Position numbers and translations under genes: made by a program
Notes under the pieces: model-generated
Seen by the model: the letters and a program-made list of their open reading frames with translations, nothing else
Told to the model about the DNA's origin: nothing
Databases searched by the model: none
Shown: positions 1 to 7,042 of the stretch, piece after piece
Position numbering within the stretch: the stretch's first letter is position 1
Layout: every line of letters starts with the position of its first letter
Assembly (NCBI GenBank): GCA_029260235.1
Contig: JAJDDP010000175.1
Location: forward strand, 1 to 45,586
From: Phycisphaerae bacterium
Lineage (GTDB): Bacteria; Planctomycetota; Phycisphaerae; UBA1845
Direction: 5' to 3'
DNA: 45,586 nucleotides

Positions 1-847
1 GGCATCGATTCAAAATGAATTGGCTATTCAGGCGGATATTGCCTACGAAGCGAAGTCGGCCAAACAGGGATTCTATCGCCTCTACATGGTTCACAACTAT
101 CACATGCTTTCCTTCGCTTCGATGATGGAGGGAAGATACGAGGTCGGACTCAAGGCGGCCCGTGCAGTGGTTGGCAGTATCCCCGAAGAGTACCTCAAGA
201 AGAATGTGGCGCTCATGGATCCTTTTATGAGTGCGGCCTACGATGTCCTCAAACGGTTTGGTCGATGGGATGAGATGTTGCGGCAACCGCAGCCGGCCGA
301 CTACCTGCCGATTACAACCGCGATGTGGCGCTTCAACCGGGGAGTCGCCTTCGCGGCTAAGGGCGAAGTTGAGAAGGCTGAGCAGGAGAAGGTTCTTTTC
401 GAAGCAGCCGTTGCCAACGTTGCCGAAGACGCGGTGATGGCTATCAACCCAGCCCACAAGATCCTCTCCATCGCCAAGCACTTCCTCAACGGCGAGATCG
501 CCTTCAGACGTGGAGAAATTGACCTCGCGGTCAGCGAGTTGAAGATGGCTATCGAAATCGAAGATGATCTCATGTACATGGAACCGCCAGAGTGGATTCA
601 GCCAACCCGCCACACCCTCGGTGCAGTGCTGCTCAGCAGCGGCAGATACGCGGAAGCTGAGGATGTCTATAGAGAAGATCTCGGGAATTGGCCCGGCAAC
701 GGTTGGTCACTGTACGGCCTGTCGCGTGCGGTCGAGGCAGGTTCCAATCCGGCGCGGCTCAAATCAATCAAGGAGAGATTTGCCAAGTCGTGGTCGCGGG
801 CTGACCAGGAAATCGGTTCGAGTTGCCTCTGCATTCCCAAGATTTGA
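1..847 (+). CDS. TPR-repeat protein, C-terminal part (5' end outside window)
   Basis: The reading frame is open to the left edge (codons begin at base 2) and ends with TGA at 845-847, so only the last ~281 residues are present. The TTG at base 20 is an internal codon, not a credible start. The protein is helical with tetratricopeptide-type A/G/Y spacing, for example around MMEGRYEVGLKAAR, FRRGEIDLAVSELKMAIEIE and LLSSGRYAEAEDVYREDL. An early histidine-rich helix (MVHNYHMLSFAS) resembles the HN.H.L..A...G motif of large bacterial TPR proteins. No signal peptide can be judged because the N-terminus is missing. TPRs mediate protein-protein contacts; the partner and substrate are unknown. No neighbour on the same strand suggests a pathway. 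Confidence 0.75.
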   Translation, partial: ASIQNELAIQADIAYEAKSAKQGFYRLYMVHNYHMLSFASMMEGRYEVGLKAARAVVGSIPEEYLKKNVALMDPFMSAAYDVLKRFGRWDEMLRQPQPADYLPITTAMWRFNRGVAFAAKGEVEKAEQEKVLFEAAVANVAEDAVMAINPAHKILSIAKHFLNGEIAFRRGEIDLAVSELKMAIEIEDDLMYMEPPEWIQPTRHTLGAVLLSSGRYAEAEDVYREDLGNWPGNGWSLYGLSRAVEAGSNPARLKSIKERFAKSWSRADQEIGSSCLCIPKI

Positions 848-932
848 TCCACGCGTTCAACCCGTTCGATGCCAACTTTGCAAGAACCGGCTCCAAGGCT
901 CACCGCCCTGAACGCTTTGGGCAGTCAGATTC

Positions 933-1238
933 TCATATGCTAGTCCCGCACTCGGGGCACCGCGGCTCTGTAAGCCCATGAAGAATGTAGCCGCACTCGG
1001 CACATCGGGGGTACTCATCAGTTGTGCGATTGTGGAGACCGTACACTAGCAGTGCAGCGATGATCCCTGGAGTCGCCAGAGCGCTGAGCAGGAATCCACG
1101 GGCGACATAACTCGATACGCCATAGGTCGCCCTCAGTGCTCGGTAGATTCCTTGAAGACCATCGATGCATACCTCAGCAATGAGAAACACCGTCATCCAT
1201 CCCACCACCACTGCCACCATTGCTCGAAGCCAACGCAT
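933..1238 (-). CDS. small membrane protein with C-terminal zinc ribbon
   Basis: About 101 residues from the ATG at 1236-1238. Two hydrophobic helices (around MVAVVVGWMTVFLIAE and FLLSALATPGIIAALLVYGL) are followed by a C-terminal zinc ribbon, CAECGY....EPRCPECG, with four cysteines in two CxxC knuckles. This layout is common in uncharacterised planctomycete membrane proteins. The frame stays open upstream to 1433, but that part is low-complexity and contains the hairpin at 1299-1329, so I prefer the internal ATG; no clear Shine-Dalgarno is visible before it. The same ribbon occurs in the PrsW-like protein at 30022 and, broken, at 11781. Function unknown; the ribbon presumably binds zinc on the cytoplasmic side. 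Confidence 0.6.
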   Translation of the reverse strand: MRWLRAMVAVVVGWMTVFLIAEVCIDGLQGIYRALRATYGVSSYVARGFLLSALATPGIIAALLVYGLHNRTTDEYPRCAECGYILHGLTEPRCPECGTSI

Positions 1239-1298
1239 GTGACGCAGTTTACTCAAAATTAGGCAGTTTTGAAATCGTACTGCCAATAGCGGCGCGTA

Positions 1299-1329
1299 GA
1301 TAAGGGCCGTCACGTGGACGACCCTTATC
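1299..1329 (-). terminator. hairpin downstream of the S8 protease gene
   Basis: An 8-bp stem (GATAAGGG with CCCTTATC) continues, after one mismatch, into CGTC/GACG around a 5-base loop. It lies about 106 bases past the stop of the protease gene on the minus strand. No T-tract follows, so termination is inferred from the stem alone. Confidence 0.4.
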
Positions 1330-1434
1330 AGGACGGTCGGATATGGCGGGGGGACACCACGAAGAGCACGAGCTCCCCTACCGCCGCCCTCCTTGCAGGC
1401 CCGAAGCGCGAGGGGCGGACTACGCCGAGTCAAC

Positions 1435-4400
1435 CTAGTTGGCGACCCGGCGAAGCCGGCGCGTGCCCCCCTGCCTCAGGCTGCAAAGCCCGATGAGTAG
1501 TAGCGGCATCATGCCAACAGCGCCTGCGCCACAAGGAGCGGAGCCACCACCGCCGCCCTGGCCGACGGCACGATCCGAATCGGCCTCGATCTCGCCGCCG
1601 TCGATGCGCTTGTCTTCGGGATTCTGATCGACCAGATCGTCTTCAATGGGGTCCGGAACAATGGGATCTTCAATGATCGGATCGCCATCGACAGGATCTG
1701 GAACGATTGGGTCCTCGATAATCGGATCATCATCAATGGGGTCCGGAACGATGGGATCGTTCTCCTCCGGCGGAGCTTCAAAGCCAACTCCAATCAGTTG
1801 GGTTGCAAAGACGGCGCTATCTGGATCGTTGCTACCGATACTCAAAGACGCCTCATACATCTGGGCGCTGCTGGGGGTGAACATCACAACCAATCCAGCC
1901 GGAGCATCGCCCGGAGCGAGCAAGGTGACCGACAACGGCTGCGACACGGAGAATGCATCTGCGTCCAAACCACTGATCTCGACCTGCTCGAGGAGCAAGT
2001 CAGCATCCCCGAGGTTTTCGAGTGAGAAGGTGACGAAACTGGCCTCTTCCATGAGCGTTTCCTCAAAGCTCACCGGCACGTCAGGCTCGACTAGCGTCAA
2101 TTGACCGTCGGCAGCCACATAGGAGACAGCCACCTGCGGTGAAACCGGGGCAGTCCCATTAATCAGCACCTGGAATGTGCTCTCGTCGAAGTCGTTGCTG
2201 TAAATGCGGAGAGCAGTGAAGTAGGCACCCCCGGCGACTGGAGCAAAGACGACCTCAACTTCAGCCAGTCCAAATGGCTCGATTTCATCGGGCAGTCCCG
2301 CCAGCACTGAGTAGGCGCCTTGGAAATTGTTGGCCAATTCGACCGGCTGGCTGAATTCCAATGGAGCTGACCCGTTGTTCTCCACCAGGAAGGTCATCGT
2401 GGTCTGTTGGCCTGGTGGAGTGTCAAGTGGCGTCACCAGCTCGGTGTTGAGCAAGCTCTGACCTAGGTAGCTGACCGCGATCTCCGGTTCACCTCCACCG
2501 CCGCCGTCTGCATCGCCGCCGGTCACGAATGAGCGCACAGGCCCGACCGCGGTGTAGCCGCAGAAGCTTTTTGCGTAGACCTGCCAGTAGTAAGTCGTGT
2601 TCTCTTCCAGGCTGCTAACTGGGTAGCTGCTTAGATTTATGTTGGGCAGGTACGAGGGCGGCGGATTCGACGTTCCGAAATGGACGTCATACATCTGTGC
2701 GTTGGCAGAAGGCTGCCAGGTTAGCTGCACCGAATCCGTTTCCAGATCCACAGCACCGTCAGCCGGCGACTGAACAACAACGTCGCCCACGACCGAGCAG
2801 ACCGTACCAGCCAATGCGTAGTAGGCGTCGTTGATTCGGAGTTTCCCCCAGCCCCAGTCGTCATTGGGCAAGCTTCCAGTATTGGCATCTGCGGCGCCGC
2901 TGCTAAGAATCGCCTCGTACACCTGGAGAGGCGTCGCCTCGGGAATCGCGCTCATCAATAATGCCGCGGCACCGGCCACATGAGGGCCTGCAGCGCTGGT
3001 GCCGCCGAAGTTTGTCCGCCAAGCAGCCCAACTCTGTCCGGGGGCTCCGCTGCTTTGACCGCAGAAAATGTCGTGGTGGCCTGGCGCTGCGATGCCCTCG
3101 AGGGCTAACCCTGCCATGGTAGGACCACGACTGCTGAAGTAACTGAGCTGACCGATGGCTGAGTCAATGCCGTAACTGGCAACGTTGAGCGAATAATCTG
3201 ACGTCGCCGGACGGCAGAGCGTTCCCGCATCGGTCACCCCGCTGGTCCAGGCGACCCCGCCGTTCCAAGTGGTGGCACTGTCTTTGATCATGTAGTCGAT
3301 TGTCTTGGCTGAGCCGGTAGTGTTGGTGACCTGCAATTCCCAGCCACCAGTCACTACGGCGCCGCCGAGGCGATAGAACTGAATGTCGAACCGTGCCGTC
3401 CCGCGATCAGACGTATCACCGCCCCGAAGAGCGTAGTGGCCATCTTCAAATTCGATGTAGTCGGCTGGATCAATGATCGTGTTGACCGGGGCGAAGGTCG
3501 GCGAACCCACTCGGCGAATGCCAAAGGTGCAATCCTCGTCGTCGCCCTGCCAGAGAACAGAGATGGTGATCGAAGTCGCCCCTACGTCGGGAAGATCGAA
3601 CGACTGGATTGTCTGACCGAAGGCAGCCACCGAACCACGGGCGTGACGACCCGAAGAAGCCAAGTTGCCATTGGGCGTAACCTGCAAGCTGCTGTTCGAC
3701 AGCATTTCCTCGGCAATAAACTCTTCGATGAAGCTACTGCCATCAAGGAATGACTGGGTCCAGCCGCCAAACTCCCACAGGAAAACATTGGCACCATTTT
3801 CCTTGGCCCATAGGACTTGGTCCAACTGGTTCGCCTCATCGCTGCCATTGAATTCAATGTAGAGAAGCTCAGCGTCGGGAGCGACGCCGACATGCTTGCG
3901 GTTGTAGCCACGGTCCTGCCCCAGCAGGATGCTGCTCACACTGGTACCGTGCCCGTTGAGGTCAGCCGGGGTGTTGATCAGGTTGCTGCCACGAACGTAT
4001 TCGCTGCCATCTCGGCGCAAGACAGCTTTGATCTTGCTCTGGCCCAATGCGACCAGCTTCTCACCCAGATCCAGTTTCCGGTTCTTGTTTGCATCTACGG
4101 CATAGAAGAGCAGCTCGCCATAGGTAGGTGATGATTCGGTGAATCCGGCTGTCGAACCCGTATCGCGGGCGTTGTTGCCATTGGCGTCGTTGTACAGCCA
4201 GTCGATGTCTGCATTGTACAGCCCGTCCATGATGTAGACTTCGTGAACAGCCAGTCGTTCGTTGGGGTCGGCTGAACCGTTCTTGTTCAAATCGACGTAA
4301 TCGGTTCCACTCAGAAACAAACCGTTCCCATCGGTGTCGATCCAATCGTAGTAGATGAACTCGGTGGCTTTGAAGAAATCCGGATGGGTCACATCAATGG

Positions 4401-4998
4401 TGCCGCCGACTTCAAAGTCGGCAATCACGACGCCCTCACCTTGGTTGCCCCAGAGATCCGTGCCCACTGGGGTCATGTGACGCAGGTCAGCCTGAATCTC
4501 AGGGATGGAACGATCCAGTGTAGGCACCATGTGCGCGGGCATGCCCGCCTCGATGCGGTGAACGGCTTGATCGTCGTCGAGCAGCTCCAAGCCACTATCA
4601 GAAACCCATGCAGCATAGAAAGTGCCGTATTGCGACACCTTCCCACCCGGACGGCGCATGAACCGCACGCCGGCATCCTCGTAATCAGCCAGCTGCAGCT
4701 GGGTCAACTCTTGATCAAACCGGATGATGACGTTGAACTCGTCGCGTTGCTGACGCGTGCGGGTTCTGCCACTTTGCTTGTCCTTGCACACGCCAAACCG
4801 ACAGGCATCGCGCTGCATTCTGATCTGCCCATCGACCTTGCGAAGTTTTCGGGCAGGCTGAGCGTTGACTGAGGTCGTGAGCGGCAACACGAGCAGTGAG
4901 GCTAAGACGACCAATTTCGTCCATCGATCCGACGCACGCGCGGGAGAGATGCCGCGTGTAGTGGGTTCTTCGCAATGATGCCGTGGGGCAAGAAACAT
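1435..4998 (-). CDS. secreted subtilisin-family (S8) serine protease with ASH domains and cysteine-type C-terminal anchor
   Basis: 1187 residues. A long n-region leads into a signal peptide (hydrophobic ~28-44, likely cut after A46, NA|QPA). The catalytic triad is visible: D194 (VIADFEVGG), H350 (LNGHGTS) and S668 (GGTSAAGPHVAG). Between Asp and His lie three Ca-binding-like loops (DTDGNG ~221, DLNKNGSADPNE ~237, DANKNRKLDLGE ~302). After the protease come an Fn3-like domain (~743-826), two ASH/choice-of-anchor beta domains (~838-948 and ~953-1072), an acidic DPI.EDPIVPDP repeat linker (~1081-1121), a Gly-rich stretch and the tail CGAGAVGMMPLLLIGLC plus arginines (1156-1187). An AGAGG-type ribosome site (GAGAGG) 8 bases before the ATG supports this start. 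It is divergent from the Kazal-domain gene at 5352, which has the same tail. Predicted to be an exported, surface-attached endopeptidase; substrate unknown. Confidence 0.9.
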   Translation of the reverse strand: MFLAPRHHCEEPTTRGISPARASDRWTKLVVLASLLVLPLTTSVNAQPARKLRKVDGQIRMQRDACRFGVCKDKQSGRTRTRQQRDEFNVIIRFDQELTQLQLADYEDAGVRFMRRPGGKVSQYGTFYAAWVSDSGLELLDDDQAVHRIEAGMPAHMVPTLDRSIPEIQADLRHMTPVGTDLWGNQGEGVVIADFEVGGTIDVTHPDFFKATEFIYYDWIDTDGNGLFLSGTDYVDLNKNGSADPNERLAVHEVYIMDGLYNADIDWLYNDANGNNARDTGSTAGFTESSPTYGELLFYAVDANKNRKLDLGEKLVALGQSKIKAVLRRDGSEYVRGSNLINTPADLNGHGTSVSSILLGQDRGYNRKHVGVAPDAELLYIEFNGSDEANQLDQVLWAKENGANVFLWEFGGWTQSFLDGSSFIEEFIAEEMLSNSSLQVTPNGNLASSGRHARGSVAAFGQTIQSFDLPDVGATSITISVLWQGDDEDCTFGIRRVGSPTFAPVNTIIDPADYIEFEDGHYALRGGDTSDRGTARFDIQFYRLGGAVVTGGWELQVTNTTGSAKTIDYMIKDSATTWNGGVAWTSGVTDAGTLCRPATSDYSLNVASYGIDSAIGQLSYFSSRGPTMAGLALEGIAAPGHHDIFCGQSSGAPGQSWAAWRTNFGGTSAAGPHVAGAAALLMSAIPEATPLQVYEAILSSGAADANTGSLPNDDWGWGKLRINDAYYALAGTVCSVVGDVVVQSPADGAVDLETDSVQLTWQPSANAQMYDVHFGTSNPPPSYLPNINLSSYPVSSLEENTTYYWQVYAKSFCGYTAVGPVRSFVTGGDADGGGGGEPEIAVSYLGQSLLNTELVTPLDTPPGQQTTMTFLVENNGSAPLEFSQPVELANNFQGAYSVLAGLPDEIEPFGLAEVEVVFAPVAGGAYFTALRIYSNDFDESTFQVLINGTAPVSPQVAVSYVAADGQLTLVEPDVPVSFEETLMEEASFVTFSLENLGDADLLLEQVEISGLDADAFSVSQPLSVTLLAPGDAPAGLVVMFTPSSAQMYEASLSIGSNDPDSAVFATQLIGVGFEAPPEENDPIVPDPIDDDPIIEDPIVPDPVDGDPIIEDPIVPDPIEDDLVDQNPEDKRIDGGEIEADSDRAVGQGGGGGSAPCGAGAVGMMPLLLIGLCSLRQGGTRRLRRVAN
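1636..1758 (-). repeat. in-frame ~45-nt tandem repeat in the S8 protease linker
   Basis: Nearly three imperfect copies of a ~45-nt unit encode DPIIEDPIVPDPIDD-like segments between the last beta domain and the membrane tail. Copies differ mainly at synonymous positions. It is probably an extended acidic stalk through the cell wall or surface layer. Confidence 0.8.
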
Positions 4999-5351
4999 AG
5001 CCAGTTCCTCTCAAGAAAATGGGGGATTGATATTTAGTTTTGCACCCAGGGGCATCTAACCCGCCAGCGGGATGCATGAGGGATATTGGCAAGTCCAGGC
5101 GGAGACCTTTCACGGTTGGGAATAAAGTAGATGTTCCATGCTTGTACAGACGGGGGGGCAATTCGAGCTGCCTGAAGCCGCGACTAAAAATGCAAAAAAG
5201 CGTCCATTGGGGCCGTTCAGGGGGGATTTTTGTTTTTGCTGAAAGATCGGGAGGCCCGTGGACCAATGTCCCTCATCGGTCGCGGAGGAATGGCCTTGGG
5301 TCGACCGCCTGAACGAAACGAAAATCAAACTTTTTTTGAGGAGAACCCCCA
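4999..5351. promoter_or_regulatory. divergent intergenic region between protease and Kazal-domain genes
   Basis: 353 bases separate two start codons that face away from each other, so promoters for both genes must lie here. Each gene has its own ribosome site at the edge (GAGAGG near 5009; GAGGAG near 5338). I see G-runs, A/T tracts and a small CCCGCcaGCGGG palindrome near 5059, but no convincing -35/-10 pair, operator or known riboswitch. Confidence 0.5.
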
Positions 5352-6869
5352 ATGAAGATTCACGTTAACACCCCCACGAATGGACCAGTCGCCGAGATCA
5401 CCAACGCACGCTTCATCCGCCCTCGAATGATTGGCAGTCGCCTGATGGTGGCTACCCTGGCTATGTTGGGCATGGCCGCTTCTGCCTACGCCCAGCCCGC
5501 AATTTTTGTCACCTATGTCGATGCGGAAGGCGACACCATCTCGGTGTTTGATGGTGACACCGTCGAGCTGGAAGACACTTTCGTCGGTGAGGAGATCAAC
5601 TTCTCTTGGACTGTCACCAGCGTCGGGACCGAGGCACTAACGGCCGTTCTCTCGACGACCCCAAAGACCAACAACCTACTGATTAAGAACGTGGGCATGA
5701 CTCAGGTCGCCACTTTCTTTGCCGGCGGCATTAACTACGAGACGACGGCTGCGGGTCTTGCCGAAATCGAATTTACGCTATTCACCAATGATCCCGATCA
5801 TCCGCAATTCAAGTTCACGATACTGACAGAAGCGTTTGATCCTCCCACTCTGTTCGTGAGCACCCTGGGCGAAGCCATCAATGCCGGTGATGAATTGGAC
5901 TTGGGCACCTTCGAAGTAGACGAAGCTGTCGCCTTCCTCTTCGAGATCCGTAACCAAGGCGGAGGGGTACTGGAGTTGGATTCGGTGACGGCGACCACGG
6001 CTAGCCCCAACGTCGCCGATCTGACCGCGGGCTTTACCGAGATCTTCCCGAACGAGAACGCAGGTGGAGCCAACTGGGATCTGACGGACGCCGGCGAATT
6101 TGAAGTCACTGTAAGAATCCTGAGCAATGACCCGAACACGCCGCTATTCAGCTTCTCCCTCAAGGGTGTAGTAGAAGCAGAGGAAGTGCAGATCGTTGAC
6201 TGCGACTCCAACGGGCTTGATGACGGTCAGGAAATCCAAGACGACCCAACCAAGGACTGCGACGAGAGCGGCATTCTCGACTACTGCGAAGCTGACATCG
6301 ACCAGGATGGCTACATCGACGCCTGTGACAACTGCCCCGAGGAGTACAACCCCGAACAGTCCGATGCGGACCTCGACGGTTACGGCGATGCCTGCGACCA
6401 GGAAGAAGAAATCGTGTGCACCGACGACTACGAGCCGGTTTGCGGCAAGGATGGTCAGACCTACAGCAACGGCTGTCACGCCTCAGCGGCAGGTATGGAA
6501 GTTGACTACGAGGGCGAGTGCATGCCCCTCGAAGAGATCGACACCAACGGCCAAGACGTCGATACCAATGGTCAGGAAATAGACACGAACGGCCAAGTGG
6601 AACCAGACGAGCAGGATCTGCCCACCAATGGCGTGCAAGAAGAAGAGGAAGACGGCGAGCAGAAAGAGAATGAGCAGGAACAGGGACAGGATGAGCAAGG
6701 CCAGGAACTGCAAGATGACGTTGAAGACGGCCAGCAGCAGGGTGGCGGTGCCCGCGGAGCGATGTGCGGTGCCGGCGGTGCGGGAATGCTCCCGATCCTG
6801 ATGCTCGGCATGTGCTGTGCTAAGGCTGGCCTCTCTCGCAGCCGACGCACCTGCGTGGTGACTCGCTAA
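5352..6869 (+). CDS. secreted protein with ASH domains, TSP3-like Ca repeats, Kazal domain and cysteine-type C-terminal anchor
   Basis: 505 residues; GAGGAG lies 8 bases before the ATG. The signal peptide ends around A47 (AYA|QPA), the same cut context as the divergent protease. Two beta-sandwich ASH/choice-of-anchor domains (~48-160 and ~164-275) are followed by thrombospondin-3-like Ca-binding repeats (~282-350: DxDxDG and D.C..C pattern). A Kazal-type domain spans 356-390 (C356, C364, C375, C390; PVCGKDGQTYSNGC core). Then come three [IV]DTNGQ repeats, a Glu/Gln-rich linker and the tail CGAGGAGMLPILMLGMCC plus arginines (472-505). Kazal domains usually inhibit serine proteases by presenting a loop. 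Here the canonical first and fifth cysteines are missing and the predicted P1 residue is Asp358, so inhibition of the neighbouring S8 protease is only an inference. Probably an exported surface protein. Confidence 0.85.
   Translation: MKIHVNTPTNGPVAEITNARFIRPRMIGSRLMVATLAMLGMAASAYAQPAIFVTYVDAEGDTISVFDGDTVELEDTFVGEEINFSWTVTSVGTEALTAVLSTTPKTNNLLIKNVGMTQVATFFAGGINYETTAAGLAEIEFTLFTNDPDHPQFKFTILTEAFDPPTLFVSTLGEAINAGDELDLGTFEVDEAVAFLFEIRNQGGGVLELDSVTATTASPNVADLTAGFTEIFPNENAGGANWDLTDAGEFEVTVRILSNDPNTPLFSFSLKGVVEAEEVQIVDCDSNGLDDGQEIQDDPTKDCDESGILDYCEADIDQDGYIDACDNCPEEYNPEQSDADLDGYGDACDQEEEIVCTDDYEPVCGKDGQTYSNGCHASAAGMEVDYEGECMPLEEIDTNGQDVDTNGQEIDTNGQVEPDEQDLPTNGVQEEEEDGEQKENEQEQGQDEQGQELQDDVEDGQQQGGGARGAMCGAGGAGMLPILMLGMCCAKAGLSRSRRTCVVTR
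6537..6596 (+). repeat. triple [IV]DTNGQ repeat after the Kazal domain
   Basis: Three tandem six- to seven-residue units (IDTNGQD, VDTNGQE, IDTNGQV) of ~21 nt each start the flexible stalk between the Kazal domain and the membrane tail. Codons differ between copies, so the repeat is not freshly duplicated. Confidence 0.7.
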
Positions 6870-6919
6870 CCCTTACTCATTCAGACAAGAACCGACGACC
6901 GGGGGGTCGCCGGGGCCGC

Positions 6920-6949
6920 ACGGAGGTCGTCCGAAGGGACGGCCTCCGT
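6920..6949 (+). terminator. strong hairpin terminator after the Kazal-domain gene
   Basis: A 13-bp stem (ACGGAGGTCGTCC with GGACGGCCTCCGT, one G-U pair) closes a GAAG tetraloop, 50 bases after the stop codon, and is followed by CGCTTTA. It separates this gene from the S9 peptidase gene at 7043. The short T-run makes intrinsic termination plausible rather than certain. Confidence 0.65.
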
Positions 6950-7042
6950 CGCTTTATGCGCCAGGCCCCCGATCCACGCGGCTGGATTCCTGCTATGATT
7001 CATGGCCCAAATGTAATCACCAAGACCCCAAGGAGATCCTCG

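Noticed and set aside
1636..1758. Short direct repeats that could suggest a CRISPR array
   Set aside because: The repeats are contiguous, in frame and encode an acidic linker; there are no unique spacers and no cas genes in the window.
4999..5351. A riboswitch (for example c-di-GMP type) in the divergent region
   Set aside because: G-rich runs and a small palindrome are present, but I could not place any conserved riboswitch core; only promoters are inferred.
6956..7042. N-terminal extension of the S9 peptidase to base 6956
   Set aside because: The ATG at 7043 has AAGGAG at ideal spacing and begins the signal peptide; the extension overlaps the terminator region and would bury the signal.
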